This document shows positions 9,139-17,618 of a stretch of 64,000 nucleotides of DNA, piece by piece. Each line of letters starts with the position of its first letter. The first letter of the stretch is position 1. The translations under genes were made by a program, and so were the position numbers. Location: positions 682,001-746,000 of the forward strand of contig CP036434.1 of assembly GCA_007751475.1 (NCBI GenBank). Direction: 5' to 3'. Under the pieces are notes generated by a model, which was not told the origin of the DNA, did not search any database, and saw only the letters and a program-made list of their open reading frames with translations. The DNA comes from Saltatorellus ferox. Its GTDB lineage: Bacteria; Planctomycetota; UBA1135; GCA-002686595.

Positions 9139-9891
9139 ATGTCCACCCAATTCAACCTCGCGGGTTCCCGAACCGCTGCCGCCGCGCTCTTGCTGGGCTT
9201 CGCCGGATGCCAATCGCTGCCCACTCTGGAGTCGATCAAGTACGGCTACAGCCCGTCGCGAGCGGACGTGCAGCCCGAGCCGCCCAAGGCCGACGACTAC
9301 AACGACGTGGCTGCCGGCTGGGCGCCCGAGCGTCCAGCGGCCGGAACGGCGGGCGTTCAGCCCGCCATGTACGGCCGGGACGGTCGTCCCGTCGGAGTCG
9401 CTTCCCCGGATGGTTCGCCCGTCGGCAACGCGGCGCCCGGTGCGATCACGCAGACCACCCACCCGATGAACGATGGCGTCGCGAGGGACGACGGCTCTGG
9501 CGGTAGCCGCGGGACGATGCTCGAGAAGTATCTCGCCGTCGTCGAGGAGCTGGACATCCTCCGGCCCCAGAACGAGGACCTCCAGCTGGCGCTGGAGATG
9601 TCGGAGATGCGCGCCAACGACCTGACGGAGCAGCTCAAGGCACTCCAGGTGGCCTACGACGAACTCGGTGCTTCCAAGCAGACCTCGGACAGTCAGAACT
9701 TCGAGCTGGCCGCTCGTCTCGCGACCGCGCAGATCGCGCGGCTGGAGGCCGAGCGCGCGCTCCTCGAGGCCACGCTGGAGTGGCGCAAGATGAGCGCCGC
9801 GAACAATCAGCCCCTCGCCCAGGGCAACGGCCGTCCGGCCTCGAGTTCGGGCAGCTTCCAGCCTGCGAGCGGGGGAGCGCGTCGCAAGTGA
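9139..9891 (+). CDS. Coiled-coil lipoprotein, fliA operon
   Basis: 250 aa from the ATG at 9139. The longer frame upstream is out of phase with the preceding real gene and was discarded. A lipoprotein signal (LLLGFAGC, Cys near residue 24) is followed by a Pro/Gly-rich low-complexity segment (about 30-125) and a coiled-coil region (about 128-215; LEKYLAVVEELDILRPQNEDL), ending in a Ser/Gly/Gln tail. Probably anchored in the outer membrane. It ends by overlapping the GTG start of the next lipoprotein gene (GTGA). Confidence 0.7.
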   Translation: MSTQFNLAGSRTAAAALLLGFAGCQSLPTLESIKYGYSPSRADVQPEPPKADDYNDVAAGWAPERPAAGTAGVQPAMYGRDGRPVGVASPDGSPVGNAAPGAITQTTHPMNDGVARDDGSGGSRGTMLEKYLAVVEELDILRPQNEDLQLALEMSEMRANDLTEQLKALQVAYDELGASKQTSDSQNFELAARLATAQIARLEAERALLEATLEWRKMSAANNQPLAQGNGRPASSSGSFQPASGGARRK

Positions 9892-10523
9892 GACCGTCGC
9901 AGAGGTCCTCCTGGAGCGTTCTCGCGCTCGTGCCCTGGCTCGTCCTCGGCGCGGGCTGCCAGATGTCGCGACCCGTCCCGATGATGGGGTCCGCGAAGAT
10001 CACGTCGGACTTCGAGTCGTACACGCTGAGGCGCGTCGGCGTTCTTCCGTTCTCCGAGATCAACAAGGACCCGATGGCCGCCCACGAGGTGGGCGCGATC
10101 GAGACGTCGTTCCACTCGGAGTTCGCGGCCGCGACGCCCTATGATCTCGTGCCCCTCAGGGCCCAGGATCTCGCCGAGCTTCTGCCGCCCGATCCCTTCC
10201 GTGAGGGCTGGTATGCCCCCGCGACCCTGCGGACCCTTCGCGAGCGCTTTCGGCTCGACGCCATCCTCGTGGGTACCATCACGTCGCGCCGCGTCGTCGT
10301 GCCCCAGGTTCTGGGCGTCCAGCTCGACCTCGTGTCCTGCGAGACGGGCCAGACGATCTGGTCGGCGGACCTTCAGCTCGATGCCTCCAGCGAGGAGACG
10401 CGCGAAGCGATCGACTCGTGGGCCCACGGCCAGCTCGGTGAGGAGCACGGAGCCAAGATGACGCTCCTCTCTCCCAAGAAGTTCGCGTCCTTCGCCGCGT
10501 ACCAGATGGCTCGACTTCTATAG
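9888..10523 (+). CDS. Lipoprotein with CsgG/FlgO-like fold
   Basis: 211 aa using the GTG at 9888, which overlaps the upstream TGA and sits right before the signal sequence; longer starts would bury the lipobox. A lipoprotein signal (LVPWLVLGAGC) precedes a domain beginning RRVGVLPFSEIN and containing RFRLDAILVGTITSRR and TGQTIWSADLQLD. That pattern of strands is seen in the CsgG / FlgO / LpoB-type outer-membrane lipoprotein superfamily. In a sigma-28 operon, a FlgO/FlgT-like role near the flagellar outer-membrane ring is plausible but unproven. Confidence 0.65.
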   Translation: MRPSQRSSWSVLALVPWLVLGAGCQMSRPVPMMGSAKITSDFESYTLRRVGVLPFSEINKDPMAAHEVGAIETSFHSEFAAATPYDLVPLRAQDLAELLPPDPFREGWYAPATLRTLRERFRLDAILVGTITSRRVVVPQVLGVQLDLVSCETGQTIWSADLQLDASSEETREAIDSWAHGQLGEEHGAKMTLLSPKKFASFAAYQMARLL

Positions 10524-10530
10524 TCCGGGC

Positions 10531-11613
10531 ATGACGGAGAGCCCTCCGAAGCGTCTGCTCCATCTCGTCAGTAGCCTGGAGGTGGGAGGCAAGGAACGCG
10601 TGGTCCTCGACCTCGCCCGTCGTGCGCGGGGCCTCGGGCTCGATCACGAGCTGCTCCTCTTCGATGCGCCATACCGCGCGACCGGCGTCGACTTCGACCC
10701 AGGGGCCGTGCCGTGGAGTTTTCTCCAGCGGGGGCCAGGGCTCGACCTCGGTTTCGCCCGGCGCGTGCGACGCTTCGTGACGCGCGGCGGCTTCGAGGCG
10801 CTCCACGCGCACAACGACACGGCGATCTTCTACGCAGCGCTGGCGAACCTTCCCCTGCGCGTGGCCCGGACCTTCGGGACGTTCCACACGAAGCCCGGGC
10901 ACGATACGCCGCGCGCCCGGAAGCTCACGCGCTGGGCGACGGGCCGCCACGTCGGGGTCGCGGCGGTGAGTCAGGAGCTCGGCGACGTGCTCACCGAACT
11001 CGGTTGGAGTCGACGGCCCCGGGTGATCTGGAACGGCGTGGATCTGGACGTCTACCGGCCGGCGGATGCCCCTCGGACGGGCGATGAGCCCGTGCACGTC
11101 GTGACCCTGGCGCGCGCGGATCCCATCAAGCGAGCCGTGGATCTGATCGCGGCCGTCGAGCGGGCGCGGGAGCGCGGCGGCCGTCTCCGTCTGACGCTGG
11201 TCGGCAACGGGCCGCTCCTCGGCGAGATCGAGGCGTGCGCGGCGGGAGTCCCAGGGGTCTCGGTCCTTCCTCGGGTGGAGAACGTGCCTGCATTCCTTCG
11301 GTCGGCGGACGTCTTCGCCCTCGTTTCCGACCATGAAGCGGCGCCGCGTGCGCTCCTGGAGGCAATGGCCAGCGGCCTGGCCTGCTGCGTCACGGACGTT
11401 GGGGGGATGCCCGAGATCCTGGGCGCAGGCTCAAACGAGCCAGCAGGCAGGCTGGTGCCACCACGGTCCGTGGAACACCTGGCGGACGCCCTGCTGGAGC
11501 TCAGCGCGGACCCCGCCGAGCGCCGGCGACTGGGCGAGCGTGCGCGTCGCCGTGCAGGCGACTTCAGCGCCCTGAGGGAATGGGAAGAGCATCTCGCCCT
11601 ATGGAGCGCTTGA
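10531..11613 (+). CDS. Glycosyltransferase family 4 (GT-B)
   Basis: 360 aa. The N-terminal GT-B half opens with LHLVSSLEVGGKERVVLDLARR, the acceptor-side glycine loop of GT4. The C-terminal half carries VTLARADPIKRAVDLI, LTLVGNGPLL, and the nucleotide-sugar E-x7-E region EAAPRALLEAMASG. No TM segment; probably a peripheral cytoplasmic enzyme adding a sugar to an envelope glycan. It begins 7 bp after the lipoprotein gene, so it may belong to the same transcript, perhaps for flagellin or surface glycosylation (inference). Donor and acceptor cannot be told from sequence. Confidence 0.85.
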   Translation: MTESPPKRLLHLVSSLEVGGKERVVLDLARRARGLGLDHELLLFDAPYRATGVDFDPGAVPWSFLQRGPGLDLGFARRVRRFVTRGGFEALHAHNDTAIFYAALANLPLRVARTFGTFHTKPGHDTPRARKLTRWATGRHVGVAAVSQELGDVLTELGWSRRPRVIWNGVDLDVYRPADAPRTGDEPVHVVTLARADPIKRAVDLIAAVERARERGGRLRLTLVGNGPLLGEIEACAAGVPGVSVLPRVENVPAFLRSADVFALVSDHEAAPRALLEAMASGLACCVTDVGGMPEILGAGSNEPAGRLVPPRSVEHLADALLELSADPAERRRLGERARRRAGDFSALREWEEHLALWSA

Positions 11614-11666
11614 ACGCAGTATCCTCGTTCCGCGCGCTTCCGATCCACTCTCCTATCGAAACCTCC

Positions 11667-12233
11667 GTGGGCACTACCTCCACCATCTACCGCTTCCAGG
11701 TCGATCTCTCCGACATCGATCGCGGCGTCTACGAGACTCTCGATCTGCGCGTGGCGCGGCACGCCTCGGAGGACGACGAGCGCATGGTGGTCCGGGTCCT
11801 CGCGCGCGTCCTCGCCCACGAGGAAGGGATGGAGTTCGGCCGCGGCCTTTCCGACCCGAACGACGCGGGCCTCTGGACCCACGATCACACGGGGCAGGTC
11901 GTCACCTGGATCGACGTGGGCCTTCCGGCGGCGGAGCGCCTCCACCGGGCGAGCAAGCACTGCCCGCGCGTGCTCATCTTCACGCACAAGCCCGAGGAGA
12001 TGCTCCTGAAGGAGTGGCGCTCGCGCAAGATCCACCGCGCCGACAAGATCGAGGTGCATCAGCTGCCGGCGGAGTTCGTCGAGGCCTTGGCGAAGAGCAT
12101 CGAGCGCCGCAACACCTGGTACGTGACGATCCACGATCACGTGCTCAGCGTGGGCGTCGGCGATGAGGTCTTCGAGGGCCACGTCGACGACGTGGATCTG
12201 GAGAGCTTCGTGAGCACGGCCGAAGGGACCTGA
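11667..12233 (+). CDS. yaeQ: YaeQ family protein
   Basis: 188 aa from a GTG at 11667, chosen because YaeQ proteins begin with a short leader before STIYRFQVDLSDIDRGVYE, which is intact here; upstream codons in frame overlap the glycosyltransferase tail. Strong family features are TLDLRVARHASEDDERMVVRVLARVLAHEEG and WIDVGLPAAERLHRASK. YaeQ has a PD-(D/E)XK nuclease-like fold of unknown cellular role; the E. coli protein is about 181 aa. It converges on the radical SAM gene with 16 bp between stops. Confidence 0.88.
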   Translation: MGTTSTIYRFQVDLSDIDRGVYETLDLRVARHASEDDERMVVRVLARVLAHEEGMEFGRGLSDPNDAGLWTHDHTGQVVTWIDVGLPAAERLHRASKHCPRVLIFTHKPEEMLLKEWRSRKIHRADKIEVHQLPAEFVEALAKSIERRNTWYVTIHDHVLSVGVGDEVFEGHVDDVDLESFVSTAEGT

Positions 12234-12249
12234 GGTCCCCGGCCGCGCG

Positions 12250-13365
12250 TCACGACCCGTACTTGCGCATGCTCGGGCGGTCCTTTCGAATCCGGGTGTC
12301 GCGTTCGCAGTGACAGTTGGGGCACTCCAGGTTGAACGCGCTTCGCGTAGCCTTCGTGTGGGTGTCCGTGTACATCAGCTCGGAGAGGCGCTGGTCGTGC
12401 AGGTTGCCGAGATCGAAGGTGACGTAGCAAAGCTTCACCGAGCCGTCGGCGCCGATCCAGACCATGTTGTAGACGTCGCAGGGAATGCGCATGTCCGGTC
12501 CTTTCATCAGCCAGTCGGGGATCGAGCGCAGGCTCTCGATGGCTTCGGGGATGCGGCGTGGGTTTTGTAGCTTGAGTTCGACGAGGCGATCGGTGATGGC
12601 CTGGAGCTTCGGCGCGTCCTCCGGGCGGAACTGGATCTCCGAGTCGAGGCCCTCGGTGAAGTAGGGCAGCGAGTAGTGAACGAGGTCCGTGTGGAACGCC
12701 ATGTCGTAGCGCTCGGCGAAGTCCCACGCCCCCTGCAGGGCTTCCATGTCGCAGGACGGACGCATGATCAGGAAGTTGAGCTGGAGGTCGATCTCCTTGC
12801 CGTACTTCTCCCGCGTGACCGCGATGCCGCGCTCCATCTGGACGAAGCGGTCGTCGCGCTGCACGTAGGCGTCGTAGCGCGCGCCCGTGCCATAGTAGCC
12901 CAGCGTGATGTCCCGCAGGCCCGCGTCGTAGAGCTCGTCGATGCGACGCTCCAGCAGCACCCCGTTGGTCGTCACGTAGACCTCGAGGCCGATGCTGACA
13001 CCGTGTTCGATCATCGCGGGCAGGTCCTTGTGCAGGAGCGGCTCGCCGCCGTAAAGACGGATCGTCTCGACGCCCGCGGCGCGGCCGTCGTCCATCAGCC
13101 CCTTGACCATGTCGAGCGAGAGCACGTGCCCGGGCATGAAGTCACGGCCGTAGCGGCAGCCGACGCAGCGCAGATTGCACTGCGCCGTGATCGCCACCGT
13201 CATCTTCCGCGTCCGCGGCTTGATGATCGACGGGAACCGTTTGGCGAGGGAGTGCTTCCACTGTTCGAGACTGTTCTCGACGCCGACGAGCGGCGCCTTC
13301 AGGAGCGGCTTGTCCCGGACGGCGTCGCGCACGAGGTCGCGGCCCTTTCGAATCATCTTTCCCAT
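12250..13365 (-). CDS. Radical SAM / SPASM-like protein (second of tandem pair)
   Basis: 371 aa. The 4Fe-4S radical SAM cluster motif CNLRCVGC (C63, C67, C70) sits in a typical first strand (MTVAITAQ). It is followed by LYGGEPLLHKD (SAM-binding GGE) and VTTNGVLLERR. The C-terminal part has further cysteines (IPCDVYN, KLCYVTF, CPNCHCERDTR) consistent with a SPASM/twitch auxiliary cluster. The start ATG overlaps the stop of the upstream paralogue (13365-13367), so expression is coupled. The substrate is unknown; no precursor peptide gene is obvious nearby. Confidence 0.85.
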   Translation of the reverse strand: MGKMIRKGRDLVRDAVRDKPLLKAPLVGVENSLEQWKHSLAKRFPSIIKPRTRKMTVAITAQCNLRCVGCRYGRDFMPGHVLSLDMVKGLMDDGRAAGVETIRLYGGEPLLHKDLPAMIEHGVSIGLEVYVTTNGVLLERRIDELYDAGLRDITLGYYGTGARYDAYVQRDDRFVQMERGIAVTREKYGKEIDLQLNFLIMRPSCDMEALQGAWDFAERYDMAFHTDLVHYSLPYFTEGLDSEIQFRPEDAPKLQAITDRLVELKLQNPRRIPEAIESLRSIPDWLMKGPDMRIPCDVYNMVWIGADGSVKLCYVTFDLGNLHDQRLSELMYTDTHTKATRSAFNLECPNCHCERDTRIRKDRPSMRKYGS

Positions 13366-14513
13366 CAGCTGCGCTCCTGGAGACCGCTCAGTTCACTTCC
13401 TGGCTGGTTGTAGCGGCGCCAGCTCGGGCCGTGCCGCCGGATGCGGCTGTCCACCTTGCAGGTGCAGTTGGGACACTTGAGCGCGAAACCGTCGCGGGCA
13501 GCGCGCTTGTGTTCGTCGGTGAAGACCAGGTCTTTGAGCCGCGATTCGTTGACGTTGCCCAGGGGAAACGCAGTGTCGCAGAGCTGGAGCGAACCGTCGG
13601 CTCCGATCCAGAGGAGCTGGTAGGCGTCGCAGGGGACGCGCATGTCCTCGCACTGCACGACCCAGTCCGGGATCGAGCGGATGAACGCCTCGTGGTGGGG
13701 GAAGCGGTCCGGGCGCTGGGCTTTCAGTTCGAGAAGGCGCTCGACGAGCGCCTTCAGCATCGGCTCGTCGCCGGGCAGGAACGCGAGTTCGTCGTCGGGT
13801 CCGCGGCTGAAGAACGGGACCGAGTAGCCGTAGAGATCCAGGTGGAAGAAGAGGTCGTGTTCGACGGCAAAGGCCCACGCTTCGTCGAGCTTGTCGATGC
13901 CTGCGAGCGGTCGCACGACGACGTAGTTCAGCTGAACGTCGAGGTTCTCGCGGTGCCGCGCGCGGACGTTGGTGACGCTCTCGATGAACTCCTCGAACTT
14001 GCCGGGGCGCTGGGTGTAGGCGTCGAAGGTCTCGCCGAAGCCGTAGAAGCCCATGGAAACCCACTTGAGGCCCGCGTCCACCAGCTCGTCCGCGCGTCTG
14101 TCGAGGAGGATCGCGTTGGTGGTGACGTAGACCTCTAGACCGAGATTGGCGGCATGGCGCACCATGTGGTGCAGGTCCTTGTGGAGCAGCGGCTCGCCGC
14201 CGTAGAACCGCACGATGTTCACGCCTGCGTCGCGCGCGTCATCCAGGACGCCCTTGACGACGTCGAGCGAGAGCTGCTCGCCCACCATGAAGTCGCGACC
14301 GTAGCGGCAGCCGATGCAGCGGAAGTTGCATTGCGCCGTGATCGCGATGGTGAGCTGGCGCGGCTGCGGCTTGATCAACCCCGGGAACTTCGCCGCGAGT
14401 CCGCCGCGCGCTCTCGACGCGCCGTCGTCAAAGTTCTTGAGAGTCTGCTTCAGACGAGGGTGCTCGTCGAGGAACGGCCGCAGACGGCGGATGGCGTGCG
14501 AGGGGTTGGGCAT
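13365..14513 (-). CDS. Radical SAM / SPASM-like protein (first of tandem pair)
   Basis: 382 aa, clearly paralogous along its whole length to the next gene. It shares the cluster motif CNFRCIGC (C62, C66, C69), RFYGGEPLLHKDLHHM, VTTNAILLDRR, and C-terminal cysteines (VPCDAYQ, LQLCDTAF, CPNCTCKVDSR). Most of the first 50 residues differ between the two, apart from a FP-LIKP block just before the barrel. Tandem radical SAM paralogues of this size occur in peptide- or lipid-modification loci, but the partner substrate is not visible here. Confidence 0.85.
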   Translation of the reverse strand: MPNPSHAIRRLRPFLDEHPRLKQTLKNFDDGASRARGGLAAKFPGLIKPQPRQLTIAITAQCNFRCIGCRYGRDFMVGEQLSLDVVKGVLDDARDAGVNIVRFYGGEPLLHKDLHHMVRHAANLGLEVYVTTNAILLDRRADELVDAGLKWVSMGFYGFGETFDAYTQRPGKFEEFIESVTNVRARHRENLDVQLNYVVVRPLAGIDKLDEAWAFAVEHDLFFHLDLYGYSVPFFSRGPDDELAFLPGDEPMLKALVERLLELKAQRPDRFPHHEAFIRSIPDWVVQCEDMRVPCDAYQLLWIGADGSLQLCDTAFPLGNVNESRLKDLVFTDEHKRAARDGFALKCPNCTCKVDSRIRRHGPSWRRYNQPGSELSGLQERS

Positions 14514-14606
14514 GGCTCCAAGGAGAGTAGCCGGATTTGGAGGAGTACGTCGGGTTGGATCGCATGGAGCGTCCCGTTCAGAGACCCCAGGGTCTCCCTT
14601 TCATCG

Positions 14607-14744
14607 ATGCCCGAGGCCCCGCGGCTCCATCCTGACCGGTGCGACTTCGGCCCACGGTTCTACCGAAGATCCGAGAATTCGCTCGAGCTGACCCTGACCT
14701 TGGCCCTGGAGACGGACGACGGGGCCGTGGAGTTCGCCTACTGA
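14607..14744 (+). CDS. Possible 45-aa small ORF
   Basis: An ATG at 14607 opens 45 codons ending at 14742-14744, overlapping the convergent transglutaminase-esterase gene by 7 bp. The residues (DFGPRFYRRSENSLELTLTL) look protein-like, but there is no good ribosome binding site and no family is recognised. It is the only coding candidate in the 224-bp gap between the radical SAM and transglutaminase genes. Confidence 0.25.
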   Translation: MPEAPRLHPDRCDFGPRFYRRSENSLELTLTLALETDDGAVEFAY

Positions 14745-16732
14745 ACGGAGACCGTTAGCACGGCCGTTCCGCACACCTCGCGCGTTGGCGACGTCGCGAG
14801 CGAGCGCTCGACGGCACTGCGGGTGCGGAGGATCTTGCCACGGAAGACTTCGCTTCCATTCCAGCGGAGCGTGATCGGCTGGTCCAGATCGATCAGCCGG
14901 TCGATCAGGTGCAGGGTGACTTCGGTCACGGGGTCGGCGGCCTTCGGATCGGTCACGATTTCGATGGTCTGCCCGTCGACGGTCGCCTCGATGCGTTGCC
15001 TGGCCTTCGCCTGCTTCGGGTCGACCTGGAGCCAGTAGTAGCGCGCGTGCAGGACGTCGTCCTGGAGCCACACCACGCGCGACGGCCAGGCGTTGCGCGT
15101 GCGCTTCGCCATCCACGGCAGCGCTTCCTTGTCCTCGCCGTCCATCCAGTGGGGCTTGCCGGGGTAGATGGTGACGCGGTGGTCGTAACCTTCGGGGTCC
15201 GCGGCGCGCAGCTGGGCCAGGGCGACGCGCCATTCGGCGGCGATGCGATTGCGGTTGTAGGCGCCGTCAGCGCCTCCCATGAACAGCATGAACGGCAGAT
15301 TGCGCAGGCCGTCGGGCTTCGTCTCGTTCGGATGCCCGGCCATCATCGCCGCGGCCGCGAAGCGGTCCGACATACGCGGCGCAAGCTGGTACACGCCGTC
15401 GCCGCCAGCGGAGTAGCCCAGCAAGTAGACGCGATCCGGATTCACGCCGCGGCACGCCACGAAGGCCTGGATCATTCGATCGAACAGGCCGTCGATGTGA
15501 TCCTGATGCCACAGGTTCCACGTGTCCGTCGGCGCGCGCGGAGCCACGTAGTAGCCCTCTTCCGGCTCGTAGAGACGGATCTGGTTCTCCCACTGCCGAT
15601 CGTTCACCCTGGCGGGGGCGCCGCCACCGCCGTGCATCGAGATCCAGAGGCTGTGGCCGCCCGGGGGAGCTTCGCCGAACTCCTTTACCTTGACCTTCAG
15701 CTCGTGCTCGCCGACGCGGAAGGCGTTCCCTTCCAGCTCGGGAGCGAGTTCCTCGGCCAGCTTCTCGCGTTTTTTCGCCCACAGCTCCTGGACCACGCGC
15801 TGCGCGGCCTCCTCGCCGAGAGCTTCACCCTCGGCGCCGAGCGCAGCCAGCGACTCCGACCGATCGCCGAGGTAGCGCTCGGTGACTTCGACGCCGTGGA
15901 CGCCGCGGTAGCCTCGATTCCACACGAGCGGGAAGGAGTGCCCGGTCGTTCGCCAGGAGGTGGCCCAAACCGCGTGGTCCACGTCTCCTTCGGAGAGCGG
16001 CTTCGCCTGGCTCGCGTCGCTCACGAACCAGCCGCGATCGAGGCCGTTCTGGTCGTACTCGTCGGCGCCGGTGAAGCGCCAGCGCTCTCCGTCCCAGATC
16101 TCCGGCCACGTGTGGTTGCCGCGGTCGTCGTGCCATTTTGCGACGCCGGCGGCGCGCGCCGGGATCCCGACCGAGCGGCACGCGTCGACGAAGAGCACCG
16201 TCAGCCCGGTGCACGTTGCGCGGCCCTGGGCGATCGACTCGGCGGGGCTCGCGTTGGGACGCTTCCGCCCGGTGTTGTAGTGGACGTTGACCAGGTCGTA
16301 GAGATCGCGGTTGATCGCTTGAACGGCCTCCTCGATCGTCTGCGCGTCCTTCACGATCGGGCGCGTACGCTCGAGCATCGCTGGCCGCCAGTTCTCCCGC
16401 GTCTCATCGAGCACGGCGTAGGGGAGCACGTCGTTCCAGAAGAGCTCGTCGCTGATCTTCTGGGCCCAGGGAAACTCTTCGCGGGCCTCCAAGGCCAGGC
16501 GCAGGTTGTCCATCAGCAGGGCGACGTCGACGGCGGTGGCATCGCGCTCGGGACGGAATCGTTCGAGGAACCGAGCGGCCTCCGCGCCGCTCTCGCCGAA
16601 CTCCGTGGCGGCCTGGGACTGGAAGCGGGCCCAGGTCTCGGAGTCATGGAGATCGGAGTCCTGGAGAGCCGAGGAGGCGGGGGCGGAAAGGAGCGCCAGC
16701 GCCGCGCTGGCGGCGATCGAGGGGGTCAGCAT
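14738..16732 (-). CDS. Secreted transglutaminase-like domain fused to alpha/beta-hydrolase esterase
   Basis: 664 aa. A signal peptide (about 1-22) is followed by a transglutaminase-core region in which QGRATCTGLTVLFVDACRSVGIPAR supplies the nucleophile (C174) and NHTWPEIWDGERWRF the histidine (H207), with a following Asp (about 224). From about residue 345 comes a second enzyme domain of the PHB-depolymerase/feruloyl-esterase type: SLWISMHGGGG (oxyanion loop), LGYSAGGDGVYQ (nucleophile elbow), MGGADGAYN (acid) and GKPHWMDG (His). Fusion of peptide-crosslink chemistry with an esterase is unusual. A role in digesting extracellular polymers is inferred. The gene is alone on its strand here. Confidence 0.82.
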   Translation of the reverse strand: MLTPSIAASAALALLSAPASSALQDSDLHDSETWARFQSQAATEFGESGAEAARFLERFRPERDATAVDVALLMDNLRLALEAREEFPWAQKISDELFWNDVLPYAVLDETRENWRPAMLERTRPIVKDAQTIEEAVQAINRDLYDLVNVHYNTGRKRPNASPAESIAQGRATCTGLTVLFVDACRSVGIPARAAGVAKWHDDRGNHTWPEIWDGERWRFTGADEYDQNGLDRGWFVSDASQAKPLSEGDVDHAVWATSWRTTGHSFPLVWNRGYRGVHGVEVTERYLGDRSESLAALGAEGEALGEEAAQRVVQELWAKKREKLAEELAPELEGNAFRVGEHELKVKVKEFGEAPPGGHSLWISMHGGGGAPARVNDRQWENQIRLYEPEEGYYVAPRAPTDTWNLWHQDHIDGLFDRMIQAFVACRGVNPDRVYLLGYSAGGDGVYQLAPRMSDRFAAAAMMAGHPNETKPDGLRNLPFMLFMGGADGAYNRNRIAAEWRVALAQLRAADPEGYDHRVTIYPGKPHWMDGEDKEALPWMAKRTRNAWPSRVVWLQDDVLHARYYWLQVDPKQAKARQRIEATVDGQTIEIVTDPKAADPVTEVTLHLIDRLIDLDQPITLRWNGSEVFRGKILRTRSAVERSLATSPTREVCGTAVLTVSVQ

Positions 16733-16901
16733 GCCCCCAAGCTACCGGTCCATTCCTGAATCGAACAAGGCCGCCCGGGCGCTTCCTGGTGTCAGGTCGC
16801 GGCACATCGGGCGACCCTGGGTGAACGGGGACGCAGCGGAGGAAACGTCATCGTGGGGGAGGTGGCGAGCGAGCCCCCGGACCACGTTTCCAGGAATGAC
16901 G

Positions 16902-17240
16902 CTACTCGAAGGTCAGAAGGCGCTCTGCGGCTCGCTCGAGGCGAGCCTGATCGAAGAGGGAGCCGTCCTCGACGGCCGCTTTCAGCTCGGCGATGCGCCC
17001 GGAGCGATCCTCGGCCTGAGGCGCTTCCTGGGGCTCATCGAGGCTCGCGGCACCCGCGGAAAGTTCGATCGAGTCGGTCCTCGTGCTGAGACGCGCAAGC
17101 ACATCCGCATTTTGCTGAGCCGTCGTCTGGACAAGCTCGACGGTCGCCTTCAAGACGGCGTTCCTCGTCTCGGTGGCCCGACGAACCACAGAGTAGTGGG
17201 AGTCCTTCGGATCAGCTTTCTTGTTGCCGTTGAGTTCCAT
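16902..17240 (-). CDS. flgM: FlgM-like anti-sigma-28 factor
   Basis: 112 aa from the ATG at 17238-17240 (MELNGNKK); longer in-frame starts give Arg/Pro-rich non-protein sequence. The C-terminal half matches the FlgM pattern: TRTDSIELSAGAAS (56-65) like the family's D-x-V-x-L-S box, then GRIAELKAAVEDGSLFDQ (81-98) like R(V/I)AEIKxxIxxGxY, and a final amphipathic helix RLERAAERLL. FlgM binds FliA until the hook is finished, then is secreted through the flagellar export gate. It is divergent from the CheC-like gene. The assignment is by pattern only; it is somewhat diverged at GxY, which reads GSL. Confidence 0.6.
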   Translation of the reverse strand: MELNGNKKADPKDSHYSVVRRATETRNAVLKATVELVQTTAQQNADVLARLSTRTDSIELSAGAASLDEPQEAPQAEDRSGRIAELKAAVEDGSLFDQARLERAAERLLTFE

Positions 17241-17618
17241 GGTGTGAGCCTGTTCTGGCGGGCTGGGACGCCCTGGAGGGCGTCGTGTGCGGCGCGAGCG
17301 CCTGGCACGGGTTCGGGGGGTGGTCGGCACCGCGGTGTGTGCCATGCTGCGCAGCTCGCCCTGGACCTCCTGCACGGGGAGGGGCGGTCTGCAGAGCGGT
17401 GATCGGACGAGGCATCGAACGCTTGAGCGGGGAAACCAGGATTCGTCAAAGATTCTTCGGACTCCCGTCCAGGGGGGCGGTGAGGGACTCCAGATCGACG
17501 TCTCCGGATGGGGCGAAACCCCGAGAGATTTCCGGGCGCCGTTCATTCCTGACCGAAGGGATGCCGATTTCCCCTTCAGGACCCGGGGTTCCACCCTCCC
17601 CGCGAACCACCCTCGCCC
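17241..17618 (+). other. Intergenic region between flgM-like and cheC-like genes
   Basis: 378 bp between divergent motility genes. It must contain both promoters, but I see no convincing sigma-28 (TAAA-N15-GCCGATAA), sigma-54 or housekeeping boxes by eye, no strong terminator hairpin and no small gene. The only visible structure is a short GGGG-CGAAA-CCCC hairpin near 17511-17523. Confidence 0.5.
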
